A stretch of DNA of 52,740 nt from Opitutaceae bacterium (GTDB taxonomy: Bacteria; Verrucomicrobiota; Verrucomicrobiia; Opitutales; Opitutaceae), in NCBI GenBank assembly GCA_024711005.1, contig JANJTQ010000296.1, positions 1 through 52,740 on the forward strand, in the 5' to 3' direction. The notes under the pieces are model-generated. The model did no database searches, had not been told where the DNA came from, and saw only the letters and a program-made list of their open reading frames with translations. A program made the position numbers and the translations under genes. Positions 23,304-31,158 of this stretch are shown here, piece by piece (the stretch's first letter is position 1; each line of letters opens with the position of its first letter).

Positions 23304-24413
23304 ATGAATCGCAAACACTGGATACTCTCGGCCCTTCTTCTCTTCACCCTTCTCGGCACCACCGGTGGGCTCGCGGCTTGGAAGCTCAAGGCCGCGGACG
23401 AAAACGCGGCTGCGTCGCAGAATCAGCCCGAACCGAGTGAGGCCGTCCGGATCGCGGTCGCCACCAAGCGGGAACACCGCAGCACGTCGACCTCCATCGG
23501 AACCGTCCTCGCTTTGCAGTCCGTTACTCTCCGCAACGAGTTGCCGGGGACGGTTCGGCAGGCGTCGCTTCAGCCCGGCGCCATCGTTGAACCGGGAGCG
23601 GTGCTGGTTGCGCTCGATGTGTCCGTTGAAGAGGCGGAACTCGCCGCCCTCAAGGCACAGGCAGTCCTTGCGGAGGCCAATCTCGCGCGTACGCAAAATC
23701 TCGTGCGCAACCAGGCCTCTCCGGTCGCCGAGGCCGACCGGGCCATCGCCGAGCGTGACGTGGCGCTCGCACAAATCGCGCGGACCCAAGCCGTGATCGC
23801 TCGCAAGACCATCCGCGCTCCCTTTCGCGCCCGGGTAGGTATCGCCGATTTGCACCCGGGACAATTCCTCGAAGCCGGCACCGTGCTCACCACGTTGCAA
23901 GGCGTCGCAGATGCCGCGCACGTCGATTTTGAAGTCACTCAACAGGTCGCGGCCGAACTGCGGCCCGGAGATCGCGTCGACCTGATCGTGCGCGCGGATG
24001 CCGCTCCCGTCGTGGCGGAGGTCGTCGCGGTGGACGCACGCATCAATCCCGCGACCCGCAACGCCACGGTGCGCGCGCGATTCAAGGACGGCGCGTTCGC
24101 GTCCGCACCCGGGGCTTCGGTGCGCGTCCGCGTTGGTCAAGGGCCCGCGCTCGAGGTCGTCGCGGTGCCGTCCAACGCGCTGAGACGCGGGCCTGCGGGC
24201 GATCATGTTTTCGTCATCCAAACCGATGAGGCGGGTCGTGATCGGGCGCATGTCCGTGCCGTGAGGAGCGGGATCATCAACGGTGATGAGGTGCTGATCC
24301 TGTCGGGCTTGGAGCCGGGCGAGCGCGTCGCCGCTTCCGGATCCTTCAAGCTCCGCGAGTCCGTGCTCGTCTCGATTGTCTCCGAGCCGGTTCTCGCCGC
24401 CAACACGCGCTGA
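23304..24413 (+). CDS. RND efflux periplasmic adaptor (membrane fusion protein, HlyD/AcrA family)
   Basis: The 369-residue protein has an N-terminal membrane anchor (about 5-24) with no lipobox Cys. It then has the barrel-sandwich hybrid/lipoyl half (Pro-Gly-Ala-Ile-Val-Glu-Pro-Gly-Ala-Val-Leu-Val-Ala-Leu-Asp), a short alpha-helical hairpin, a second lipoyl half (Ile-Arg-Ala-Pro-Phe-Arg-Ala-Arg-Val-Gly), a beta-barrel and a membrane-proximal domain. It links the inner-membrane pump to an outer-membrane channel. It is 36 bases upstream of the RND gene. No TolC-like channel gene is present in the window. The ATG at 23304 lies just downstream of the predicted sigma-54 promoter. Confidence 0.9.
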   Translation: MNRKHWILSALLLFTLLGTTGGLAAWKLKAADENAAASQNQPEPSEAVRIAVATKREHRSTSTSIGTVLALQSVTLRNELPGTVRQASLQPGAIVEPGAVLVALDVSVEEAELAALKAQAVLAEANLARTQNLVRNQASPVAEADRAIAERDVALAQIARTQAVIARKTIRAPFRARVGIADLHPGQFLEAGTVLTTLQGVADAAHVDFEVTQQVAAELRPGDRVDLIVRADAAPVVAEVVAVDARINPATRNATVRARFKDGAFASAPGASVRVRVGQGPALEVVAVPSNALRRGPAGDHVFVIQTDEAGRDRAHVRAVRSGIINGDEVLILSGLEPGERVAASGSFKLRESVLVSIVSEPVLAANTR

Positions 24414-24449
24414 CGCGCCGCCAGATCATCGCCGATCAACTTTTTCATC

Positions 24450-27400
24450 ATGCGCTCCGTCACCGACATTTTTATCAAACACCCGGTCCTCGCGGTGGTC
24501 GTCAACCTGGTCATCGTCCTCGTCGGCTGGCGGGCGGCAACGACGCTCCCGGTTCAACAGTATCCGCAAATCGAAAGTTCATCGGTTGTCATTACGACCG
24601 TGTACGTCGGCGCCGGCGCGGAGACGGTGCGCGGATTTCTCACGACGCCGATCGAGCGCGCCGTGTCCGCCATCAGCGGCGTCGATCACATCGAGTCAAA
24701 CAGCCGCGCGGGTGTCAGCACCGTGACCGTGCGGTTGAAATTGAACCACGACAGCACGGCCGCTCTCGCCGAAGTGACCGCCCGGCTTCAGCAGGTGCAG
24801 TCCGAACTGCCGTCGGAAGCCGAACCTCCGATGGTCGAGATTCAGCGGACCGACCGACCTTACGGCACGTTCTATCTCAGTTTCAGTTCGACGGAACGCA
24901 GCACGCCCGCGCTGACGGATTGGCTTGCCCGCACGTTGCAGCCACAACTCTCGACGTTGCCCGGCGTGCAACGGGTGACGATCGAAGGCGGGCGTCAGAT
25001 CGCCATGCGAGTGTGGATCGATCCGGACCGACTCGCCGCGCTCAACCTGTCACCGGGCGACGTGCACTCCGCGCTGCGCCGCAACAACTATCTGGCGGCG
25101 GTGGGCCAGACGAAGGGCGATCTCGTGCAGATCAACCTGCTCGCCAACACCGATCTCCGCACCGTCGATGAATTCGCCGAATTGATCGTCGCCGATCGTG
25201 GCGGAGCCATCGTCCGCCTGCGTGACGTCGCCCGGGTCGAGTTGGGCGCCGAGGAGGCGAGCATGATCGCAAAGTACAACCGGCAGGAAGGCGTGTACCT
25301 CGGCATCTGGCCGCTCGTGGGCTCGAACGAAATCGACGTCGCGAAAAACCTGCGCGCAGAGATGGACCGGATCACGCCCACGCTGCCGAAAGACGTCGAA
25401 ATGCGGCTGGTGTGGGATGGCACGATGTTCATGCGTGACGCCCTGGCGGAGATCTCCAAGACGCTCGTCGAAACGATGCTGATCGTGGGACTGGCGGTGT
25501 TCGTTTTTGTCGGTTCCATCCGCACCGCACTGGTGCCGTTGGTGGCGATGCCGGTGTCGCTGATTGGCGCCGCGCTGGTCATGTACCTGTTGGGCTTCAG
25601 CCTGAATCTGCTGACGATTCTCGCGATCGTGCTGGCGGTGGGGCTGGTGGTGGACGACGCGATTGTCGTTGTGGAGAATGTCGAGCGACACATCCGCCTC
25701 GGCAAATCGCGGACCGATGCCGCCATCGCCGGAGCGCGCGAATTGCTCGGGCCCATCGTGGCGATGACGATCACGCTCGCGACCGTTTACACGCCGATCG
25801 CTTTTCAGGGAGGGCTGACCGGTTCGCTCTTCCGCGAGTTCGCGATCACGCTGGCCGCGGCGGTCGTCGTCTCGGGTTTTGTCGCCGTGACGTTGTCCCC
25901 GGTGATGAGCGCAAAATTTGTCCATCCGCAAGGGCAAGAAGGGCGGCTGACCAAACTCGTGAACCGCGGCTTCGAAGTCGTACGGAGACTGTATTCACAT
26001 TCCTTGGACGTCGCGTTGCGCATACGCTGGTCGATTGCCGCCGCGTCGCTGCTCGTGATGGCCGCGGCGTGGCCGCTCTATACGCTGTCGCGCAAGGAAC
26101 TCGCGCCCGTGGAGGACCAGAGTCACATCAGTCTTTTCCTCGAAGCGGCGCCGGACTCCACGCTCGCCGCGACGAATCAGGAAACGCTGAACGTCGTGAG
26201 TGCGATCAACGAGTTCCCGGAGGCCGAGTTTATGTGGTCCCTGACCGCGCCGTGGGGCGGATTCGGTGGCATGGTGACGAAGTATTGGAAAGACCGGGGT
26301 CGTTCGACGGAAGAGATGTATGGCGAAATTTTCGGAGCGGTTTCGCAGACGCCCGGGTTGCGCATTTTTCCGCGGTTGGATCCGCCGCTGCCGACGCCCG
26401 GCCAGTATGACGTTGAACTGGTCTTGAAGAGCGACGCACCGCCCGCGCAGATGCTGGAGATCACCCAGGCGGTGATCGAGGCGGCGCAGGCGAGCGGGAA
26501 ATTTCTCTACGCGGACACCGACCTGAAGATTGATCTGCCGGAAGCGCGTGTGCTTTTGGATCGCGAGCGTGTCGCGGATATCGGGCTTGATCTCGCGGGG
26601 GTGGGGCAGGAGCTTGGCACCTTGCTCGGCGGCGCGCATGTCAACCGCTTCAACCACCATGATCGCAGCTACAAGGTGATCCCGCAGGTGGGCGACGCCG
26701 ACCGGGCCTCGGTGGCTCCGCTGCTCGACCTGAAAATCAAGACTCCCGACGGCGGGATGGTTCCCGTTTCGACCTTTACGCACATCGAAATGAGCACGGC
26801 TCCCCGTTCGCTCAACCGGTTTCAACAACGTGATTCCGTTCGCATCTTTGGAGGGGTGCAGCCCAACGTGACCAAGGAAGAAGCGCTGCGCGTGGTGGAG
26901 GATGCGGCGCGCGCGGTGGGCGGATCGATCGTGGAACTCGACCACGCCGGGGAGTCGCGTCAGATCCGCCAGGAAGGAGGTACGCTGGCGGCGACGCTTG
27001 GACTGGCGGTGGTGTTGATCTACCTGGTGCTGGCGGCGCAGTTTCACAGCTTCCGCGATCCACTGATCGTGCTGTTCGGTTCCGTGCCCCTGGCGATCTC
27101 GGGCGCGCTGGTGTTCAGCTTTCTCGATCTCACCACCATCAACATTTATTCGCAGGTCGGGTTGATCACGCTGGTCGGCCTGATCGCGAAGAACGGCATC
27201 TTGATTGTCGAGTTCGCCAACACGCTGCAGGAACGCGGAGTCGCCAAGGCGGAGGCGCTGCGGGAAGCCGCGCTCACGCGATTGCGCCCGGTGCTGATGA
27301 CCTCCGCGGCGACGGTGTTCGGTCACTTCCCGCTGGTACTGGTGACCGGACCAGGATCGGAGGCACGCAACAGCATCGGCACGGTGCTGGTGGCAGGCAT

Positions 27401-27548
27401 GATTGTCGGGACGGTGTTCACGCTGTTCGTTGTGCCGGTCTTCTATTCGTTGATCGCCGCGCAACACGCGCCAGCCGTGGAGACGGAGGGTGTTGGAGAA
27501 ACCGCCGGCACGTTCACTCCGGCCCAACCCACCGGAGAGTTCGCCTGA
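24450..27548 (+). CDS. RND family efflux transporter (HAE1-like) permease
   Basis: The 1032-residue protein has the full RND layout: membrane helix 1 (about 11-30), a large periplasmic porter domain, helices 2-6 (about 333-560), a second periplasmic domain and helices 7-12 (about 845-1010). Proton-relay aspartates are in Gly-Leu-Val-Val-Asp-Asp-Ala-Ile-Val-Val-Val-Glu-Asn. The end has Gly-Leu-Ile-Ala-Lys-Asn-Gly-Ile-Leu-Ile-Val-Glu-Phe-Ala. It exports a hydrophobic or toxic compound using the proton gradient, with the adaptor encoded just before it. It resembles MexI/MexK-like pumps. Sigma-54 control from the upstream promoter is inferred. Confidence 0.94.
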   Translation: MRSVTDIFIKHPVLAVVVNLVIVLVGWRAATTLPVQQYPQIESSSVVITTVYVGAGAETVRGFLTTPIERAVSAISGVDHIESNSRAGVSTVTVRLKLNHDSTAALAEVTARLQQVQSELPSEAEPPMVEIQRTDRPYGTFYLSFSSTERSTPALTDWLARTLQPQLSTLPGVQRVTIEGGRQIAMRVWIDPDRLAALNLSPGDVHSALRRNNYLAAVGQTKGDLVQINLLANTDLRTVDEFAELIVADRGGAIVRLRDVARVELGAEEASMIAKYNRQEGVYLGIWPLVGSNEIDVAKNLRAEMDRITPTLPKDVEMRLVWDGTMFMRDALAEISKTLVETMLIVGLAVFVFVGSIRTALVPLVAMPVSLIGAALVMYLLGFSLNLLTILAIVLAVGLVVDDAIVVVENVERHIRLGKSRTDAAIAGARELLGPIVAMTITLATVYTPIAFQGGLTGSLFREFAITLAAAVVVSGFVAVTLSPVMSAKFVHPQGQEGRLTKLVNRGFEVVRRLYSHSLDVALRIRWSIAAASLLVMAAAWPLYTLSRKELAPVEDQSHISLFLEAAPDSTLAATNQETLNVVSAINEFPEAEFMWSLTAPWGGFGGMVTKYWKDRGRSTEEMYGEIFGAVSQTPGLRIFPRLDPPLPTPGQYDVELVLKSDAPPAQMLEITQAVIEAAQASGKFLYADTDLKIDLPEARVLLDRERVADIGLDLAGVGQELGTLLGGAHVNRFNHHDRSYKVIPQVGDADRASVAPLLDLKIKTPDGGMVPVSTFTHIEMSTAPRSLNRFQQRDSVRIFGGVQPNVTKEEALRVVEDAARAVGGSIVELDHAGESRQIRQEGGTLAATLGLAVVLIYLVLAAQFHSFRDPLIVLFGSVPLAISGALVFSFLDLTTINIYSQVGLITLVGLIAKNGILIVEFANTLQERGVAKAEALREAALTRLRPVLMTSAATVFGHFPLVLVTGPGSEARNSIGTVLVAGMIVGTVFTLFVVPVFYSLIAAQHAPAVETEGVGETAGTFTPAQPTGEFA

Positions 27549-27562
27549 AGTCATTCAGATTC

Positions 27563-27601
27563 GAAGGCCTGAGGTGTACTCGTGCAAGCGGTCAGGTCTT
27601 C
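27563..27601. terminator. Hairpin between convergent genes
   Basis: GAAGGCCTGA (27563-27572) pairs with TCAGGTCTTC (27592-27601) over ten positions with one G-U pair and a 19-base loop. It follows the RND stop by 15 bases and overlaps the stop codon of the convergent gene, so it can serve as a terminator for the RND operon, though without a clear T-run. Confidence 0.45.
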
Positions 27602-28128
27602 TTGATAGCGCTGTCGTTCCCGTACGACTTGCGCGCGTGGGCTTCCCTCCACCGTCGCTGGCGTAGCCGGGTTGTCTCACGGTGCTCAGCCAGGGATTTT
27701 CTGGGGCGTCCACGTCGTGGCCTCCAGAGAATTTCGGAGTTGGTGAAAAGATTACGGTTTTTAAATTCAACTGCTGCGTCCCGAATCAGAATGGCGCGAA
27801 GCGCCGCCGGAGCCTCGGAGTAACCGAACCACGGGTCATCGAGCACATACTCGGATGACTGCGTCCAGCGAGGAGATGGAATACCTGCATGACGGCACAA
27901 AAAGTCCACCTGTGCGGCCAGGAAGGCATCGGCAATTTCACCGCCCTCGAAACGAGTCTGCAGGCGGGGCGGGCGGTGGGATACGGCCGCGAGCAAACTT
28001 GCGCGTGTCGTGAGCCGGCGCAGCTCGTGAAACCAATCGCGAAGATTCAGCCCGAATTGCTCAAGCGTATCAGCGCGACCGGCCACCGCTCTGGCGGTTC
28101 GTGGGCGGAAGTGATGGCGACTGTTCAT
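27592..28128 (-). CDS. Conserved partner protein of a DUF6036-type nucleotidyltransferase
   Basis: The 178-residue protein has no signal or membrane segment. Its core, from Thr-Leu-Glu-Gln-Phe-Gly-Leu-Asn-Leu-Arg-Asp-Trp-Phe-His-Glu-Leu to Phe-Lys-Asn-Arg-Asn-Leu-Phe-Thr, resembles a family I know from many actinobacteria and some Verrucomicrobiota, next to a predicted nucleotidyltransferase. Its fold is helical and its function unassigned. The C-terminus is very basic, so it could bind nucleic acid. The gene overlaps the end of the nucleotidyltransferase gene by 59 bases, showing close coupling. A toxin-antitoxin or defence role is inference. The ATG at 28128 is preferred over an in-frame start 99 bases upstream. 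Confidence 0.75.
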   Translation of the reverse strand: MNSRHHFRPRTARAVAGRADTLEQFGLNLRDWFHELRRLTTRASLLAAVSHRPPRLQTRFEGGEIADAFLAAQVDFLCRHAGIPSPRWTQSSEYVLDDPWFGYSEAPAALRAILIRDAAVEFKNRNLFTNSEILWRPRRGRPRKSLAEHRETTRLRQRRWREAHARKSYGNDSAIKKT

Positions 28129-28675
28129 GGGGGGAAGTGAGTAGTTTTTCAAGGACCACAACGGTTGCGGCGGGCAGGACGATATCGGGAAAGTATTTAT
28201 CAACGATGCTTTCGATCTCGCTGACATTTTTGATGGACATTTTTTTGAGAAGAAAGGCGATGTCCGCCTCGTCGCCCCCGTATCCCGGCAACGATCTCCG
28301 GCACGCCATGACCTTCATTGCCAGAAGGTATTTGGCCGTGGGCTTCGTGATGTTAATAGCCGGTGCATTTAGTCCCGGAGGAGCCCACACATCACGGGTT
28401 TCAACCATGCTGACGAATTGCTTCACGTCATCGTTGATCCAGTCATCGTGCCATCCGCGTTCTTGGGCGACCGTGGCCGCGAGTCGTCGCCCAACTTCCG
28501 GCGGCCGGATGATTGCATCCACGTCTTTAGTTGTCTGCCGGGCATCGTAAACGAGCATCATCAAGGCTCCGCCGTAGAGCGATACCTCCAAAATGACGTT
28601 TTCTTTCTGCGCCAGCTCGGAAAGACGTGTTAATCCCGCCAATATGTCTGCTTTCGTCAGGTTTTTTAGAGGCAC
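28070..28675 (-). CDS. Nucleotidyltransferase-fold protein (DUF6036-like)
   Basis: The 201-residue protein has the nucleotidyltransferase signature Tyr-Gly-Gly-Ala-Leu-Met-Met-Leu (about 34-41), followed by Thr-Thr-Lys-Asp-Val-Asp-Ala-Ile, giving an Asp-x-Asp metal site. The rest is helical with Lys-Tyr-Leu-Leu-Ala-Met-Lys, as in AbiEii/MNT-like proteins. Such enzymes add nucleotides or AMP to a protein or RNA partner and act in several toxin-antitoxin and abortive infection systems. It starts with GTG. The partner gene overlaps its 3' end; its last 25 or so residues (Ser/Pro/Arg-rich) fall mostly in that overlap. The gene is more AT-rich than the dcw genes beside it. Confidence 0.8.
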   Translation of the reverse strand: MPLKNLTKADILAGLTRLSELAQKENVILEVSLYGGALMMLVYDARQTTKDVDAIIRPPEVGRRLAATVAQERGWHDDWINDDVKQFVSMVETRDVWAPPGLNAPAINITKPTAKYLLAMKVMACRRSLPGYGGDEADIAFLLKKMSIKNVSEIESIVDKYFPDIVLPAATVVVLEKLLTSPHEQSPSLPPTNRQSGGRSR

Positions 28676-28902
28676 AACTTGGAATATATCGTTACGGGGT
28701 GATCGATCAACCCCAATGACCTGAGTTCGTTTGGCTTTTTAAGCAATGGATAGGAGGCGCGGTCTTGAAGCCGCCAAAGGTTCACCAAGCAGCGGCTACA
28801 AGCGGGTAGATCGGGGAAACGAGGGGCAAACCATCGGCGCGTTTTTTTAGAGACCGGCACAAGACGACGCACGGTCCGACTCCGATCAGCTACTTCGCGC
28901 AT
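28666..28902 (-). CDS. Possible small ORF with a Cys-x-x-Cys motif (doubtful)
   Basis: A 78-residue frame overlaps the start of the nucleotidyltransferase gene by ten bases and contains Pro-Ala-Cys-Ser-Arg-Cys-Leu-Val-Asn-Leu-Trp in a very basic N-terminal half. The overlap and position are compatible with a short upstream gene or regulatory frame of the module. There is no recognisable family, and chance is quite possible. If it is not real, 28676-28977 holds no gene. Confidence 0.2.
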   Translation of the reverse strand: MREVADRSRTVRRLVPVSKKTRRWFAPRFPDLPACSRCLVNLWRLQDRASYPLLKKPNELRSLGLIDHPVTIYSKLCL

Positions 28903-28977
28903 GCCGCTCTGCCAGGGCTCGTATGTGAATAAGTTAATAAGTTTTTCCCGAAATCAGGGACTTACAGTGGAGTTATC

Positions 28978-29022
28978 TTGACCAAAGTGGGGGAAAGTGG
29001 GTTGAAATGGGGCACTGTGGGG
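28978..29022 (+). promoter_or_regulatory. dcw promoter and MraZ operator: four TGGGN boxes at 10-bp spacing
   Basis: TGGGG (28988), TGGGT (28998), TGGGG (29008) and TGGGG (29018) occur exactly every ten bases, with five-base spacers. This is the arrangement of MraZ binding boxes described in E. coli and Mycoplasma-type systems. TTGACC (28978-28983) is a good -35, with a TTGAAA-like -10 at 29002, so the boxes overlap the promoter. MraZ, encoded 24 bases downstream, should repress its own cluster. Confidence 0.8.
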
Positions 29023-29045
29023 GACTTGGCGGTCTCTCATCTTCA

Positions 29046-29498
29046 ATGGCTCAACCCGGCACAGCTTTTTACACCGGCCTTTTCAGGCACACCCTCGACG
29101 ACAAGAATCGGGTCACGATTCCGTCGGCGTGGCGCGTTGCGCACGGTGAAGGCGAGCAGTTCCTCGCGACGCCGCATCCGGATGGTTACATCGCCATTCT
29201 TCCTCCCGCCGAGGTCGCCAAACTGCGCGCCAAGATCGAGGCCATCGCTCTGTCCGATGGCTCGGGTCAGGACTTCGCCGCCCGCTTCTTCGCCCAGACA
29301 CAGGCCCTCAGCTTCGACAAGCAGGGTCGCATCATGGTCAACGGCGACCTCCTTTCGCACGCCGGCATCGCCAAGGACGCCGTGCTCGTGGGTTCCCTTA
29401 CCAAATTCAGCCTCTACAGCCCGGATCGTTGGACGAGGGTCGAGCAGCGGACCGCTGGGGAGAACTTCGGCGATCTGATGCGCCGGATCGGGATATAA
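29046..29498 (+). CDS. mraZ: Transcriptional regulator MraZ
   Basis: The 150-residue protein has two AbrB-like MraZ repeats. The first contains Leu-Asp-Asp-Lys-Asn-Arg-Val-Thr-Ile-Pro-Ser-Ala-Trp-Arg, the second Leu-Ser-Phe-Asp-Lys-Gln-Gly-Arg-Ile. It forms a ring-shaped oligomer that binds TGGGN repeats upstream of its own gene and tunes the dcw cluster. Four such boxes lie at 28988-29022. The ATG at 29046 is chosen because it begins right before the family's first strand; an ATG at 29007 lies inside the operator. Confidence 0.93.
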   Translation: MAQPGTAFYTGLFRHTLDDKNRVTIPSAWRVAHGEGEQFLATPHPDGYIAILPPAEVAKLRAKIEAIALSDGSGQDFAARFFAQTQALSFDKQGRIMVNGDLLSHAGIAKDAVLVGSLTKFSLYSPDRWTRVEQRTAGENFGDLMRRIGI

Positions 29499-29501
29499 GC
29501 C

Positions 29502-29732
29502 ATGAGCCCATCCCGTCCTTTTCTTCCGATCCGCTCGCTGGAAATCCCGGCCCGACTCGGGCGCCGCCAGCGTCGCCGCGCGTCCGCTTTCTCCGTCGCG
29601 GACGTCCGCGTTCGCTTCGAGCGGCGCAATCTCGCCGTCGCCCGTGCCGCCCGTCCCGTCTGGCTGCGCGGCCCGCTTTTTCAATCCGTCTCTTCCCATC
29701 CGGCGTTCGACGCCGCTCAGCGGGCAGCCTGA
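29502..29732 (+). CDS. Small very basic protein between mraZ and rsmH, unknown
   Basis: This 76-residue frame begins three bases after the mraZ stop and ends 16 bases before rsmH, which is operon-like spacing. About one residue in five is Arg; there is no membrane segment, signal peptide or known motif. Nothing proves it is translated: its codon third positions are G/C-rich, as expected for either case in this genome. If real, it could be a nucleic-acid or ribosome-binding small protein. Confidence 0.5.
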   Translation: MSPSRPFLPIRSLEIPARLGRRQRRRASAFSVADVRVRFERRNLAVARAARPVWLRGPLFQSVSSHPAFDAAQRAA

Positions 29733-29748
29733 AGCCGCCCTTGTTCTC

Positions 29749-30669
29749 ATGACCCCCGGCCATCAACCCGTACTCCTTCGCGAAACGCTCGAGCTGCTTG
29801 CTCCGCGCACCGGTGGACGTTACCTCGACGCCACCTTTGGCGGAGGCGGACACACCCGTGCGATTCTCGAAGCCGCCCCGGGTGTCAACGTGGTCGCCTT
29901 GGACCGGGATCCCGCCGCGCAACCTCGCGCCGAGATTATCCGGCTGGAATTCGAGGGCCGTTTTGCGCTCATTGACACCGACTTTGCCCATCTCGGTGAA
30001 CTTCCCGTGGATCGGTTCGACGGCATCCTTTTCGACTTCGGCGTGTCGTCTTTCCAACTCGACGACACGGAACGCGGTTTCTCGTTTCGCAACGACGCCC
30101 CGGCCGACATGCGCATGGATCCGCGATTTGGCGTGCCTGCCTCCGTCTGGTTGGAAACCGCCACCGAGGAGATGCTCGTGCGTGCGATCCGCGACTACGG
30201 CGAGGAGAAGAACTGGCGCCACGTTGTGCGCGCCATCGTTGCCGCCCGCGGCTCCGGTACGCTCGCCCGCACCGCTTCGCTTGCGTTGCTCATCGCCGAG
30301 GCCATCCCGCCGCGCGACCGTTTCACCTCGAAGATCCACCCGGCCACGCGTGCCTTCCAAGGGATTCGCATCGCGGTGAACGACGAACTCGGCGCCATCG
30401 AGCGCGCCTTGCCCGCCGCCTTCGAGCGCCTCGCCCCGGGCGGCGTTCTGTGCGCGATCAGCTTCCATTCGCTCGAGGATCGTATCGTCAAACAACTTTT
30501 CCGTCGCCTCGCCGGCCTGCCCGAAGGTGAGGACGACCACCGTCCCCAGGACTTGCGCGTGAAGCACGCCGAGCTTCTGACCCGCGGCCCGATCACGCCT
30601 TCCCCCGAAGAGATCGAAGCCAATCCCCGCAGCCGCTCCTCCAAGCTGCGCGCCGTTCGTAAACTATAA
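29749..30669 (+). CDS. rsmH: 16S rRNA (cytosine(1402)-N(4))-methyltransferase RsmH
   Basis: The 306-residue protein begins [10 protein letters not shown] and has the SAM site [10 protein letters not shown], then [11 protein letters not shown], Gly-Phe-Ser-Phe-Arg, Ile-Arg-Ile-Ala-Val-Asn-Asp-Glu-Leu and [12 protein letters not shown]. It methylates C1402 of 16S rRNA. Family similarity starts at the ATG at 29749; an upstream frame adds unrelated residues. Formerly called mraW, it sits in its usual place after mraZ. Confidence 0.96.
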   Translation: MTPGHQPVLLRETLELLAPRTGGRYLDATFGGGGHTRAILEAAPGVNVVALDRDPAAQPRAEIIRLEFEGRFALIDTDFAHLGELPVDRFDGILFDFGVSSFQLDDTERGFSFRNDAPADMRMDPRFGVPASVWLETATEEMLVRAIRDYGEEKNWRHVVRAIVAARGSGTLARTASLALLIAEAIPPRDRFTSKIHPATRAFQGIRIAVNDELGAIERALPAAFERLAPGGVLCAISFHSLEDRIVKQLFRRLAGLPEGEDDHRPQDLRVKHAELLTRGPITPSPEEIEANPRSRSSKLRAVRKL

Positions 30670-30722
30670 ACTCGACGCCAACAACGCCCACAAATCACCC
30701 GCGCCCGACGCGCCTCCCCGCC

Positions 30723-31133
30723 ATGAATACAAAAACCACCCATGCCTTCGTGAACCAGCTTCTCGTCTACACGCTGGTCATGATCTCCTTCAGCGGATCC
30801 ATTGGCCTGGGCACGGTGTGGCTGCGTCACCAGATTTCCATTACGGCCAACAGCACCCGTCTGCTTGAACAGCGCATCGTCGAGACCGAGCGCCGCCTGT
30901 CCGAACTCAACACCCAGGTCACCGCAGAGCAGTCGATCGACGTGCTCGCCCGCCGTAACAGCGAATGGAACCTCGGTCTTGTTCTGCCCAAGGAACCCCA
31001 GGTCGTGCGTGTGAGCGATTCACCCGAGCGCCGTCTTGCCTCCCGCAACAACGCCGAGGTCTTCGCCGTCGAAACTCCGGCCGCTCTCACGGTCGCGCCG
31101 GTTCGCTTCCAACTCGTCAACAATTACCGCTGA
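30723..31133 (+). CDS. ftsL: FtsL-like septal protein
   Basis: The 136-residue bitopic protein has a short cytoplasmic end, one membrane helix (about 13-33) and a coiled coil (about 40-75), then a Pro-containing tail. This topology, and the place between rsmH and ftsI, is that of FtsL, which with FtsQ and FtsB activates FtsW-FtsI. Sequence identity in FtsL is low across phyla, so position carries much of the call. The 53-base gap from rsmH has no visible element. Confidence 0.75.
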   Translation: MNTKTTHAFVNQLLVYTLVMISFSGSIGLGTVWLRHQISITANSTRLLEQRIVETERRLSELNTQVTAEQSIDVLARRNSEWNLGLVLPKEPQVVRVSDSPERRLASRNNAEVFAVETPAALTVAPVRFQLVNNYR

Positions 31134-31158
31134 TCTCCGCGTCGCGTAACCGAACCCC

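Noticed and set aside
25995-27554. A 519-residue open frame on the minus strand opposite the RND transporter
   Set aside because: It is a shadow of the RND gene in a GC-rich genome: it has a compositionally odd His/Arg/Asp-rich sequence with no family features, while the plus strand encodes a complete transporter.
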